DNA of 26,654 nucleotides from an uncultured Bacilli bacterium (GTDB lineage Bacteria; Bacillota_I; Bacilli_A; RF39; UBA660): NCBI GenBank assembly GCA_944333305.1, contig CALVKV010000001.1, forward strand, positions 1 to 26,654, in the 5' to 3' direction. This document shows, in pieces, positions 7,544 to 18,500 of this stretch. The position numbers and the translations under genes were made by a program. Positions within the stretch are counted from its first letter, which is position 1. Every line of letters begins with the position of its first letter. Below the pieces are notes generated by a model. That model ran no database searches and was not told the origin of the DNA. It saw only the letters and a program-made list of their open reading frames with translations.

Positions 7544-8565
7544 CCATCAGCACTTGAATTAGTACTCATTTGTAAATTAAATTGAATATTTCCACCAGAA
7601 GCATTGTTCTCACAATCAACATCTTGTCCTTCTATCCACATATATACTCTAACTTTAGTAATACCTCTACTTAAATTAATTAATGCTTGATAATCAGTAA
7701 ATCCATCATTAGTTTTAATAGCAGGATTAACTGCTGCAAATTGATCAGAATGGCTAGCAGCAGTTGCATCATCAATAGTAATATTTTTATCAGTAGTAAA
7801 TTCTGCTTTTATACCATCATAACTTACTGGAGCATTATCAATCTTACCAGCATCTAAACTATCAATACCATAAACTTCATTTGCATTATTAACACCATAA
7901 GTAGTATGACTACCAGCATTAGGTTCCCATATAGTAACAGGTGAAGATGTACCACCGTTTAATCCTTGAATAATACCAAGTTCTGAATCACTAGGAGTAT
8001 TACCAAGTACTACGAAAGCAACTCTAGTCGCATTCTTAATTCCTGTATCATCTTCATCAGTAAATTCAACTCCAGAATTAGTAGTTAAATAAATTTGACC
8101 TGCAGACTCAGTTCTTAAGAATATATCAAACGCTACAAAACTTCCTGCATCAGTTCTATTTTCTTCAACAGATTCAGTAGAAGATAATAACCAATCACCA
8201 CTATCATTAGTACTAACTTCTCCTAAGAACATCTGCATCTTACCACCTTCATTAACCGCACCAGCAGTTGAAACAGGCTCAATCATACTTGGTATTTGGT
8301 TAACTGCAGCAGAATAAGTTGCAGAAGCCCCTTTTAAATCTGCATTAGATATAACAGATTTCCAAGTCGCTCCATCTGCAGAAATTTGCAAACCACTCTT
8401 CGCTTCAACATTTACATCGATAGGATCAACTGTAACTGTTTTATTAGCAGTAAACCATGCATAAGTAGTTGTTCCAAACAAAACCCCTGAACAAACTAAT
8501 AATAATAAAAGTAATAACAAACGTCTTTGTTTCTTTTTCTGTTGTTTTTTCTTTTTACTCTCCAT
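7537..8565 (-). CDS. Fibre-subunit-like SipW-type secreted protein (paralogue 1)
   Basis: A 342-aa secreted protein. A strongly basic start and a poly-Leu core (about 16-31) end in T-T-T-Y-A-W-F (about 32-38), a textbook SipW-type signal peptide as in TasA. The mature chain is acidic, rich in Asn, Ser, Thr and Gly, and has one cysteine, in the C-terminal box 'WIEGQDVDCENNAS'. The protein at 19705-20691 shares this box and many others: 'FVAFDIFLRT', 'ATRVAF', 'QGLNG', 'IWEPN', 'EVYGID' and 'ITKVRVYM'. The ATG at 8565 follows AGAAGGG. The gene has its own promoter and two consecutive terminators, which suggests high, separate expression, as expected for a major structural subunit. The likely processing enzymes are the active peptidases at 9194-9754 or 694-1281. 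The structural role is inferred from family style, not shown. Confidence 0.75.
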   Translation of the reverse strand: MESKKKKQQKKKQRRLLLLLLLLVCSGVLFGTTTYAWFTANKTVTVDPIDVNVEAKSGLQISADGATWKSVISNADLKGASATYSAAVNQIPSMIEPVSTAGAVNEGGKMQMFLGEVSTNDSGDWLLSSTESVEENRTDAGSFVAFDIFLRTESAGQIYLTTNSGVEFTDEDDTGIKNATRVAFVVLGNTPSDSELGIIQGLNGGTSSPVTIWEPNAGSHTTYGVNNANEVYGIDSLDAGKIDNAPVSYDGIKAEFTTDKNITIDDATAASHSDQFAAVNPAIKTNDGFTDYQALINLSRGITKVRVYMWIEGQDVDCENNASGGNIQFNLQMSTNSSADGA

Positions 8566-8602
8566 AACAAAATCCCTTCTATCTTAATTTTTATTCATAT
8601 AA

Positions 8603-8631
8603 ATGATATCATAACTATCTACAATAATCAA
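8603..8631 (-). promoter_or_regulatory. Promoter of the 7537-8565 gene
   Basis: On the minus strand TTGATT and TATCAT are 17 bases apart, with an extended -10 TG one base before the hexamer. This is a good sigma-A-type promoter in the 81-base gap after the preceding operon, so the subunit gene can be expressed independently. Confidence 0.65.
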
Positions 8632-8646
8632 CAAAATCTGACAAAT

Positions 8647-9201
8647 TTACACTTGCTTTGACTCAATAACAACTTCTACACTATCAAGTAAATCTTGATA
8701 TTTAGAATCATTATACTCCTTAGGAAAATTAATAACTATTTTATAATTATCTACCATATCCCTATCTTTAGAAAAACTTCTAGTACTAGTCATATATCTA
8801 TTAAAATACATCATATCTTCATCTTGAAAGACTTCTTTTTTACTAATAATATTAGTAGTATCATCTCCTAAATAAATTTGATAATCTATCGGTAAATTAG
8901 TAGTTGTCACTAAACTTAACTCATACTCTAAATCAACATCACTTCTAGTATTATCTTTATAATTAGATACATCTACATTAAAAATATAATTATTACCATC
9001 AGGTTCAACTTCAAACATTTTTAAACTCTCACTATAACTACCCGCTTCTAATAGATAGAAAGCAATATCACTAACTACCTTACCATCAACATTTCCTTCA
9101 TAACTAGAGAAAGTAAATCTAATAGATAAAAGAATTATTAAGATTAAAAGTACTATTAAAGTAATTTTATTTACTAAAAAGAATCTTTTCTTATTAATCA
9201 T
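8647..9201 (-). CDS. Exported or membrane-anchored protein (module C substrate)
   Basis: A 184-aa protein with a basic N-terminus and a hydrophobic segment at about residues 12-28, ending 'SIRFTFSSYEGNVDGKV'. The A-W-F cleavage box is absent, but 'FTFSSYEG' could hold a peptidase site. The exported part is beta-rich ('NYIFNVDVSNYKDN', 'VDLEYELSLVTTTNLPIDYQIYLGDD', 'YKIVINFPKEYND') and resembles SipW-dependent matrix proteins. The ATG at 9201 overlaps the stop of the active peptidase gene by eight bases; an upstream GTG at 9210 lies too close to AAGGA. It is the last gene before the 7537-8565 promoter, and no clear terminator follows. Enzyme-substrate pairing with 9194-9754 is inferred from the overlap. 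Confidence 0.65.
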   Translation of the reverse strand: MINKKRFFLVNKITLIVLLILIILLSIRFTFSSYEGNVDGKVVSDIAFYLLEAGSYSESLKMFEVEPDGNNYIFNVDVSNYKDNTRSDVDLEYELSLVTTTNLPIDYQIYLGDDTTNIISKKEVFQDEDMMYFNRYMTSTRSFSKDRDMVDNYKIVINFPKEYNDSKYQDLLDSVEVVIESKQV

Positions 9202-9754
9202 TCTTATCACTTTCCTTTAACTTAATACCAGAATAATAAATACCAAAATCATCATTCTTTGATAGTTTTTTCTTACCTTGATAAGAGAAAGCTAAAGAGA
9301 AAAGAAATAAAGTTATACAAATTAAGACAATCACTTTAGGAGTAGTAATAACTTTAAACCAAACACCAGCATTAGGAAGTATTTTTACTACTTTACCTAC
9401 TACATTATCTTCTACTACTCTATCATCAAACTCATTATTAGCATCCCCTTTAGTTAGATAAGAATTACCATCTTTACTAATAACTCTATGCGTAATTAAA
9501 CTATCATCTTTAACAAAGGTGATAATATCATCTTCTTCTACTTCTTTAGTTAATTTAACTATTATTAAATCATTAGTAGTAATAACTGGTGCCATACTAT
9601 CACTAGCAACTTCAAAGAAAGTATAATTAAAGAAATTAACATACTTATTATTTAATATGTTAATACTTATAAAAGAATATAAAGCTATTAGTAGAAAAAT
9701 ACCAAGTATAACAAATAAAACATTACTAATTATCTTTAATAATTTACCTGACAC
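9194..9754 (-). CDS. Signal peptidase I, SipW/archaeal type, catalytically intact (module C)
   Basis: A 186-aa membrane peptidase. A membrane segment spans about residues 7-33. The catalytic serine is in A-S-D-S-M-A-P (Ser53), the histidine in T-H-R-V-I (His89), and the third box is K-G-D-A-N-N-x-x-D (about 102-110). A C-terminal membrane segment at about 136-156 precedes a charged cytoplasmic tail. The GTG at 9754 is preferred over one three codons upstream: GAGGTG, which contains the earlier GTG, lies six bases before it. Its end overlaps 8647-9201 by eight bases, and it follows 9776-10348 at 21 bases. With 694-1281 it is one of only two signal peptidases here expected to be active, so it may process the two fibre-subunit-like proteins too. 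Confidence 0.9.
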   Translation of the reverse strand: MSGKLLKIISNVLFVILGIFLLIALYSFISINILNNKYVNFFNYTFFEVASDSMAPVITTNDLIIVKLTKEVEEDDIITFVKDDSLITHRVISKDGNSYLTKGDANNEFDDRVVEDNVVGKVVKILPNAGVWFKVITTPKVIVLICITLFLFSLAFSYQGKKKLSKNDDFGIYYSGIKLKESDKND

Positions 9755-9775
9755 TACTAACACCTCTATTCTTTT

Positions 9776-10348
9776 TTACCCTTTATACTGACTAAATCTA
9801 ATAGTTATAGGAAAAGAAAACTCACTATCATGATTAAGTCCTAAACTAGAATCACTCTCATTATATTTATCATCAAACTCCCAACTAAAAGTTACTTTAA
9901 TCTTATCTATTTTTTTATTACTTATATCATCTAAACTAACAGTTCTTTTATATATACCATCACTAACATCTAAAACAGTACCATCTATACCTTCTATATT
10001 ATCTAATCTTATTTGTTCATAATTATTATTAGATAAATCAACACTAATTTCATAAGTAAAGGCAACTTCTGTATCATTAGGATTAATTTCTAAAATAAAT
10101 TCTCCAACTCCTCCTGGAGCGAAAGTATCTACTACATTACCATCTTTATCTTTATATGTTATATTATCAACATAAAATGTTTCTGTAGTATTATTAATAT
10201 CATAATCATTAACTAATATCTGCCATTTAGCAATCTTTAAATCTGTACTACTATCAACATTAGTCTCAAAAACTGCCCAAGATGAAGTAATAGATATAAT
10301 AGTAAGAGATAAGAAAAGAAGGAAAATAGCGATTAATACTTTTTTCAT
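9776..10348 (-). CDS. TasA/camelysin-like SipW-type exported protein (module D substrate)
   Basis: A 190-aa secreted protein. The signal segment (about 4-22) ends in S-S-W-A-V-F. The following 'DLKIAKWQILVNDYDIN' is characteristic of SipW-dependent TasA/camelysin-like proteins, where the strand after the signal peptide reads K-x-A-K-W-x-I. Later strands include 'FAPGGVGEFILEINPNDTEVAFTYEISVDL' (in part) and 'IDKIKVTFSWEF', matching the family's beta-sandwich pattern. The ATG at 10348 overlaps the upstream stop by four bases (ATGA), so translation is coupled to the inactive peptidase-like gene 10345-10872. Cleavage would have to come from another enzyme, most simply 9194-9754 immediately downstream. 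It has no cysteine and no sortase motif. Confidence 0.75.
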   Translation of the reverse strand: MKKVLIAIFLLFLSLTIISITSSWAVFETNVDSSTDLKIAKWQILVNDYDINNTTETFYVDNITYKDKDGNVVDTFAPGGVGEFILEINPNDTEVAFTYEISVDLSNNNYEQIRLDNIEGIDGTVLDVSDGIYKRTVSLDDISNKKIDKIKVTFSWEFDDKYNESDSSLGLNHDSEFSFPITIRFSQYKG

Positions 10349-10872
10349 TCTTCCATCTCTATAGGAGTCTTAATCTCTATAATAACCCTATATATTTCAT
10401 ATAAGAATAGTAATAATGTTGGTAATACTATTAAAACTAAGAAACCGATTCTAGACTCTAAAATATTTAAGATAGTACCTAAATTTCTATATGTTGTAGC
10501 AGTAGAAGTCTTACCAATAAAGTTCTCACTAGAAATATCATGATTATTATTAATAGTATAAGTAGACTCCACATCACTAATAGTAACTACCTCTGTAACT
10601 TCACCTAGATTAATACTAGGAACACCATTAGTAACTTCATAAAAGAATATATTATTACCTACTTCTACTTCACTATTCTCATTATGTCTAACTACTACTA
10701 AATCTCCTTTATTATAAGGTTCTAACTCATCATCTACTATTATAAGACTATGATTAAATATTTCTGTAACACTATAATCATTATAACAAAGTAATAATGT
10801 TGTAACGATAACAATAATTATTAAATAAAAAACCCCTACTACACCTGCTAATATCTTTAAAAATCTTTTCAT
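10345..10872 (-). CDS. Signal peptidase-like protein, predicted inactive (module D)
   Basis: A 175-aa protein with membrane segments at about residues 8-29 and 140-160 and the signal peptidase layout. The block 'IIVDDELEPYNKGDLVVV' aligns with the active paralogue's T-G-S-M-E-P-V-Y-N-V-G-D-V-V-I. E-P and G-D are kept, but the nucleophile serine is Asp/Glu. The T-H-R-V histidine box reads L-G-E-V (Gly90 for His), and the K-G-x-x-N-x-x-x-D box is missing. The C-terminal 'LNILESRIGFLVLIVLP' matches the paralogues at 694-1281 and 5844-6347. The ATG at 10872 has AAGGAG seven bases upstream. The gene is intact with a coupled partner downstream, which argues for a maintained non-catalytic role such as binding or presenting the substrate at 9776-10348. 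Confidence 0.8.
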   Translation of the reverse strand: MKRFLKILAGVVGVFYLIIIVIVTTLLLCYNDYSVTEIFNHSLIIVDDELEPYNKGDLVVVRHNENSEVEVGNNIFFYEVTNGVPSINLGEVTEVVTISDVESTYTINNNHDISSENFIGKTSTATTYRNLGTILNILESRIGFLVLIVLPTLLLFLYEIYRVIIEIKTPIEMEE

Positions 10873-10915
10873 AACTATACTCCTTTAATTCTAATTCTAT
10901 CATAAAATATATAGC

Positions 10916-12427
10916 TTAACTATTCTTTTCATACTTTTCTTTAATTATTTGTATTTCTTTAACACTCTTTAACTCTTCTACATCTATATCTAATTTCTTT
11001 ATTCTATAATTAATTATAATTTTTTCTAAATCATTAATAAAACTATCTAAATTATCTTTACTTAACATCTCTTTACTTATATTAACATTAAATAATTTAT
11101 AGTTATCTACTATTATAGTATCAATATCTCGCTCTTCTAATATTGTTAAATTATTAATTATATTATTATTAGGGTTTAAAACAAAATATGAGAATTCTTT
11201 AATCGCATTATCTGTATCATCCCTAAAAAATTCTTTTAAAAAACTATAATACTGTAAAGTAAGTAAATATGCTTTAAAGACTGTAGAATTATCTTTTATA
11301 TTATATTTAATTACCTCTTTATACATATTTTGATCTATTTCTAAATAGACATCTCTAATTTCTTTAATTAAGTTAGTAATATCTAATTCATACTTACTTA
11401 CTTTAGTCTTCTTATTAGAATTAATCTCTTTTCTATTTAATTTAAATAATTTACTCTCTAACTTACTTATCTTTTTAAATCTCCTACTTAAGAAGTCCTT
11501 TTCTATATCACTCTTATAAAGTTCTCGTACCTTTATAATTATCTCTTCATACTTTAAATAGTCTTTATATTCTTTTAAAGAATTTAATAACTTAATCACT
11601 ATCTCTATATAATTATCATTTTTAATTGTAAACAAATTATTAATAATTGTATCTATCTTACTATCTAAATAATCATCTAATTTTAATTCGTTATTAACAA
11701 ACTTGTATATTAAGTTATTCTTATCATTAAATTCTAAAGAAGATAATTTACATCTTAAGTAACTATAATCATCTATTAAACTATCTTCTCCTCTTTTAAA
11801 CTTAGATAATAATTCTTTATTTAAAAAGTTAATATACCTATTAAACTTATCTTTATTTTTTAAATATAAATATCTAATATTAAGTTCTAACTCTATAAGT
11901 AAATCAGGACATTTCCAATATATCTCATCAAAAGTTTTCTTTAATTCTATAGAATCTAAATTATTGATATTATTAAAAAATTCCTTCATATAATTATTAA
12001 CATACTTAGTATAATTAAAATCATTACAAGTTAATTTAATACCTACTTTAGAAAAAATATTTATTACTTTTAATAAAAGATTATTAGTAACTTCCAAATC
12101 GCTTTCTAAATTATTAGTAAGTTGATAAACTATTTTATCAAGTTTTAATTTTTCATAAGGACTACTTAAATTATTAGTAGATGTTAAAGCCTTATAAAGT
12201 TCATCTATACTCTTAACCATATCACTATAATTATTAAAATTTATTTCTAAATAAGGCTTTAATCTCTTAAGTAACTCGTTATAAACATCATCTCTTAATT
12301 TAGTATAAGTATTGTATTGTGTAGAAACTTCTTCTAATTTTTTATTAAGATTTTTCTTATTATTAGTAGGAAGACTCTCTAATACTTCTTTATCAAGAGA
12401 AATATCTTTAGTTAATTTATCAAGCAT
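10916..12427 (-). CDS. Large helical cytoplasmic protein of unknown function
   Basis: A 503-aa protein that I do not recognise. It is very rich in Lys, Asn, Leu, Ile, Asp and Tyr, with no signal peptide and no membrane helix, so it should stay in the cytoplasm. Composition and heptad-like stretches ('LEEVSTQYNTYTKLRDDVYN', 'KISKLESKLFKLNRKEINSN') suggest a long alpha-helical, partly coiled-coil fold. The ATG at 12427 is chosen over a GTG at 12436 because it overlaps the stop of the 35-aa ORF upstream, a coupled arrangement. It lies between the giant exported protein and the two signal peptidase modules, in the same direction with short gaps, so it is probably co-transcribed with them. It could be a cytoplasmic assembly or secretion helper, but nothing in the sequence fixes a function. 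Confidence 0.65.
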   Translation of the reverse strand: MLDKLTKDISLDKEVLESLPTNNKKNLNKKLEEVSTQYNTYTKLRDDVYNELLKRLKPYLEINFNNYSDMVKSIDELYKALTSTNNLSSPYEKLKLDKIVYQLTNNLESDLEVTNNLLLKVINIFSKVGIKLTCNDFNYTKYVNNYMKEFFNNINNLDSIELKKTFDEIYWKCPDLLIELELNIRYLYLKNKDKFNRYINFLNKELLSKFKRGEDSLIDDYSYLRCKLSSLEFNDKNNLIYKFVNNELKLDDYLDSKIDTIINNLFTIKNDNYIEIVIKLLNSLKEYKDYLKYEEIIIKVRELYKSDIEKDFLSRRFKKISKLESKLFKLNRKEINSNKKTKVSKYELDITNLIKEIRDVYLEIDQNMYKEVIKYNIKDNSTVFKAYLLTLQYYSFLKEFFRDDTDNAIKEFSYFVLNPNNNIINNLTILEERDIDTIIVDNYKLFNVNISKEMLSKDNLDSFINDLEKIIINYRIKKLDIDVEELKSVKEIQIIKEKYEKNS

Positions 12428-12527
12428 CACTACCACTCTTTTCTAATATTTCTAAGTATTTTAAATAGTCTATTATAGTATTATAAACATTAATTAATTC
12501 CTCAGTTTTTATATCATTTAATTCCAT
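12420..12527 (-). CDS. 35-aa microprotein
   Basis: A short open frame beginning M-E-L-N-D-I-K-T-E-E and ending K-S-G-S-D-A. AAGGA lies eight bases before its ATG. Its TGA overlaps the ATG of the 503-aa gene by eight bases. The segment 'ELINVYNTIIDYLKYLEILE' would form one amphipathic helix. It is acidic with no membrane segment. A good ribosome site and coupling on both sides support translation. It may be a small partner of the 503-aa protein, or only a coupling leader. Confidence 0.6.
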   Translation of the reverse strand: MELNDIKTEELINVYNTIIDYLKYLEILEKSGSDA

Positions 12528-12539
12528 ATCTATCTTCCT

Positions 12540-15500
12540 TTATTTAATTATAACATATTTTTCTACTTCACCAATATAAATATCATCATCATATAGACTG
12601 AAAACAAATTTATAAGTACCACTGACTAAATTTTCTTTTAAATAGATAAATTTATCCATAGCATCAAGTGGTGTCGCTTCTAATAAATAGTTATTATCTC
12701 CTAAATCTGTTAGGTTATTATTAATATAATCAAGAAGATTAACTTTATCATAATTCATATCATATACTTCATCATAACACCTTCTATATAAAGATAATCT
12801 AATATTAGGGTTTAAAAGATTAGATGAGTAATCTATATGAAATACTAAAGCATTATTATTACTAGCAGTAAAGCCTGTATCTTTATCTATAATAACCGAA
12901 CTATCAGGAAGAGTTACTTTAAGTCCATATCTACTATTAACAATAGAAAAAGGTATCTCTACACTATCACTTGCTAAAGGTCCAAAGTAAATTCCATCAT
13001 AAGAGCCAAATGATTCTACTTTTAGTTTATAGTCTCCACTAGCAAGGTTAGTATTTTCTGTATTTATTTTAATATCACTAGCAAGATTAGCCACTCTATC
13101 AGCTAGAGGTATTCTAACACTACCATCCATTCTAGGATAATAACTAACACCATTAATTTCATAATATAATCCTAAAATACTACTATTATTAAGCATATTA
13201 CCATTAGAATCATAAATACTTATCTTAACACCACTTCTTTTATCAAAGTAAGTAGTATCAATTACTTGAATAGAATTAATCGTAGGCTGAATAAAATTAG
13301 TAATTAAATTTAAGTTAACTGTATCACCAAGATATACTTGATTATTATCTAAAGTACCTTCTACATCTAACACTGCACTTTTATCACTATATAAACTATA
13401 ATTCATATTGGCAATTTGTACTCCTAATACTCCAATTAAGACTTGATCATCACTATTACGTAGTTCTATTAGTAAAGAATTATTTAACTTATCACTATCT
13501 ATAGAAGTATCTGCAAAATCAACTATAAAGATAAATTCTTCTTCTATAATACCTAACTCATCATCATAGTAAATATTCATATTTTCTTCTTCATTATAGT
13601 TATTATCAACACTAGTAGAACCCATCGCTATAAATTTACTTAAGTTATAGGAAGCTTCTCCATAAAGATTATATTCTTCTTCTGCTAATCTTACATCATC
13701 TTCACTAACTACATAATAATAGTATTTAGGCTCTGTGCTACTAGCAAAGTCTATCATTGTTATTTTTGTATCTTTAGGTAAGACATAACTAGATACTAAA
13801 GTATGATAGTAGCCTTCTTTATAATAGTCAGTATCACTTTCCATATATAAAGAATAATATGCACTTAAACTAGATTTATTAGTTATATTAGTAGCAGTAG
13901 AGGCAAATAGACCATACTGTTCTCCCGGAGTCATAGCAGCTTCATAATCATTAGTATTATATAAAGCCGTATTTAAAGTTACATTAATATTAATTCTTGT
14001 TACTTCATTATTTAAGTCATCTATAGGAGTAATCGCTACTAACGATATAACAACAGTACCAAGTTCTCTTTGCAATTCTAAGTTTTTAGAGTGATATAAA
14101 TAGAAGATAAAACTAGATACAGCTGTAGAGTTTTCTGCTTTATAACTAGTAGTACCAGTTATTGGAGTAGATTCATTTGTCATAAAAGTAGTCTCTCCTC
14201 CACTAGAAAATCCACTATTAGCAGACTCCATAACAAGACTCATTTTATTATCCGCTTCCCCTTCTAAGTTAACTCTATCTATTTCAGATTTATCTACTAA
14301 AGAAAAACCTTCTTCTAAGTTTTGATAATTAAATCCTAAAATAGAAAACTCAGTATTCGCTTTACTTGAAGTAACCAAAGGTAACTCATAAGTACCTAAA
14401 GTAGAGTATTTAGAAGCGGTTAAGTTAAATTCATAAGTGGTAACAGTCTCTCCTATTACCCACATATAGTAACTAGCATCACTTGGAGTAGGTTCAATGT
14501 AATCAACAAGAATAGTTCCCTCCTCATCTTCATTTTCATAATTAGTATAAAAACCATCCTTAGTAATATCATGATTAGTATTATGAAGCCCTAAAGCATA
14601 ACTACCTGATGTAAAAGCATAAAACTCTCCACTAGAAACAGTATCACCATCATTATATTTATTATCATAGAAAGCTGTCATAACTCTATCATTACGATCT
14701 AATTGATACATTCCAAAGAAAGTCATACCACTAACTTCACCATAAGTAGTAACCGCTTCATTAGTAGCAATATTTAAGTTTTTACCTTCTAACATATAAA
14801 CTCTATTATTAACATTACGACTAACAGTTCCATCATCACTTATTGTTACATTAGCTTTTTCTTCTCTACCACTAGAATCTATCTTAAGACTATTAAACTT
14901 CTCTAAAAGGTTAGTACCATTTTCAAGAAATAAAGTACTATCATTAGCAAGTTTCAACTCTTTAACTCTACTAATACTAAATTTAGTTGTTGAATATTCA
15001 TTAGTTCTATCAGTAGTACCTTCTAACTTAATACTAGAGTTTTTAATAGTAACAACATCGGCTCTTTGAATAGAAATATTTTCTTTATAATCATTAAATG
15101 TTCCATAATTAGATATATCTATATAACTATATCCACTAGTACTAGAAGCATTACCTGACCCAAAGATAGAACCAGATATATTAAAGTTATCATGACCTTC
15201 TCCATCTATTTTAATATCAATACCTTTAGTAACACTAATAAATGAATAGTCATAGTTAGGATCACCTGAAGCATTCGCTTCTCCTCCTCCAAATACAGTT
15301 CCTGTTATATTAATATCACTATCTATTAAAGAAGAGTCCACTACACTACTTCCAATATTTAATTTAACTTCTCCATATAAAACAGCAGTATTAGCACCTC
15401 CATAAACATTACCAGAGATACTAGCACCTGCAATATTTACATTACTAAGTGAATTATTCTTATCTTCACTACCTGTATTAGCAGCATTCCCTCCACCAAA

Positions 15501-18500
15501 TACATGTTTATCAATAATACTATTATCATCTATATTAAGGGTAGTATTACCATATACAATGGCACTGTTTCCATTTCCTCCTGCATAAACACTACTTAAA
15601 ATATGGGAATTAGAAATATAGACAGTTGTATCTTCTAATACTTCACCTAAATTTCCTCCTCCAAATAAATCTCCATTAATAGTAGAATTTACAAAAGAAA
15701 CATTAGTAGTATGATTAACTCCAGCCCTGTTACCTCCCCCAAAGAATTCTCCAAGCATTGTAATATTATTAACGGAAACATCTGTGTAATCAGTAGAAGT
15801 CATATTACCGCCACCATATATATTAGTATAAACACCACCAGTTAAATCAATATTAGTCTTACCTGTAATACCACCTAAGTTATTACCACCATATAAATTT
15901 GTAACTGTTAAAGATGTTGGATTATCACTAACTATATTACTAGTACTAACACTACCACTATTATTACTACCACCAAATACGTACTCACTACTACCACTTC
16001 TTAAAGTTATATTACTAGTAGTAACATCCGCTTCATTCGCACCACCGTATAAATTACTAACACTACTACCATTTAAAGTAACATTACTAGTAGTTGTATT
16101 AGTATAGGCACCTCCACCATAGGCACTAGTAATAACTCCTCCTAATAAATTAACATTACTAACAGATGTAACACCACCACTATTATTACCGCCATATATT
16201 TCACCTAAAGTACCATTATTAACAGTAATATAAGTAGTAGGAACATCCCCTAAAACATTAGAACCTCCATATAGATAAGAAATATTACCACCATCTACAA
16301 CAATATTAGTATCAGTTATAATAGAAGCTTCTCTTCCTCCACCATAAATTGTACCTATCTCTCCATTTTTAACAACAATATTACTATCACTTGTATCAGT
16401 GTAAGCACCTCCACCGTATAAAGTTGTAACATTACCAGAGTTTACTAAAATATCAGTAACAGATGTAACACCACCAGAATTATTCCCTCCATATAAAGTT
16501 TCTGTAACACCGCCATCTACAACAATATTAGAGTGTTCTACATCACCACTTTTATTACTACCACCATATAAATTAGTAACAGTAGCATTATTTTGATAAA
16601 CATTAGTATTACTAACTAAAGTATTATTACCACCGCCATATGCATTAGTAATAACACCATTGTTTAATTCTACAGTAACTTCTCCATTAGGTTCACCATT
16701 TAAATCATTACCACCGTATAAATTAGAAATAGTTCCACCATTTACAACGACATTAACATCACCTGCAACATAAGGAGTAACATCACTACTTCCTTTACCC
16801 CCTCCAAAGACATTATTTATATTACCATTATTTACTGTAACTAAAGTATTACTACTACTAACACTATTATTTTTACTAGTAGAATTAACTACTCCAAAAG
16901 CACTACCACCGTATATAGAACCAGATACTAATAAATTATTAGTTAAATCACTACCAATAGTAACATTACTATTAGATCTAACATATGTATTTTCTCCAAG
17001 TCCACCACCATAAACATCTTTAACACTACCATTAATAATATTTAAGTTAGTACTTCCGTATAAAACACCTTCTTGATTACTACCACCATAAATAGAGTCT
17101 AAAACATTGCCACCTAGCATTTCAATATTTATATCAAAAGTTGTATTAGAACTACCAGAACCACTATTATTTCCAGAACCAAATATAGATCCTTTAACTG
17201 TTCCCCCTAGCATTTTAATATTAGTACTACCTTCACTATAATTACCACTATAACCAGCAGTACCATAATTACCACTACCGTAAACATTCTTATTAATTAC
17301 CGCTTCATCATTAATAACAATATTAGTATTATCAACAGAACCTATCGTATCATATCTCGTATTACCATTACCAGAACCAAAGACACTACCAGCTTCCGCT
17401 CCCCAAATAGTACTATTACTATTTATATAATCTTGATTACCTATAGTAGCATTACCACCAATATAAACATAAGAGTCTCCAGTTAAGGCACCATCACCTC
17501 TTGTACCATCATAACCATTACTACCACCAAAAATAGCATAATTAACCGTACCACCAGTTACTCCAATAATTCTATTACCATAAGTAGTTGAAGTACCAGC
17601 ACCTCCAGTAATGGCATCTACAACTCCTCCAGTCATATAAATATAAGTATCATTAAGATCCCCTTTAGCACTCGTCTCTTCTGTTAAAGGACCACCTATT
17701 AAATTGTAAATATATCCTCCTTCAATTTTCGCTGCACGTGGCGCATAATGAGTTCCCCCATATCTACCACCGACATAAATACCTGTTGTTAAATCATCTT
17801 TACCACTTCCAAAAGTACCACTTTTAACAATAGTATTTAAAGCATTAATTAAATTATCATTAGAAGAATGAATATTACCTCCCCAACTACCTGATGCACA
17901 AAAATAAACATCTAAATTACTATTATTTTCTGTAACTCTATCATAATCATTACCATAAATACCATACATTTCTGTATATAAAGTATTAGTACTAAAACCA
18001 GAATTAGAAGCACCATAAGTTAAAGAGATACTATTATAATAACCAGATTCAATTTCTATTTTATATTTAGTAGGATTACTACTACTTCCTTCTGTACTAC
18101 CTCCCCAACCACTAGAGTTCATACCCCCAATAATAGAAATAAAACTAACATAATTATTATAACGTTTTATATTACGTCCTAACTTAACGTTATTAAAATT
18201 ACCATAAAAAACACCATCAGCATTACTACTATTACTAGGATTAGAATTAGAATTTCTACTACCGGAATTAATCGTTAAATTTTCAATTCGCATATCAGCA
18301 TAACTAATAACACTAGTATTACCAACATTCCAAACAGGATTATAATCAACTTCATTATAAGTACCCGTAAGTGTAAATGGCTTAGTACTTCTACTTCCCC
18401 AAGAAGATGAAACATTACCATTCATAACTAAGATATTAGTATCTCTAGTTACTAAATAATAATAAGTCTCATTTGGATCAAGTAACTCTAGACTTCCATC

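Noticed and set aside
10345..10872. Active signal peptidase
   Set aside because: Both the serine and histidine columns are substituted when aligned with the intact paralogue, so only the fold is supported.
15140..17760. CRISPR-like array suggested by regularly spaced short words
   Set aside because: The words are codons of one uninterrupted frame, the units are diverged and of variable length, and no cas genes are present.
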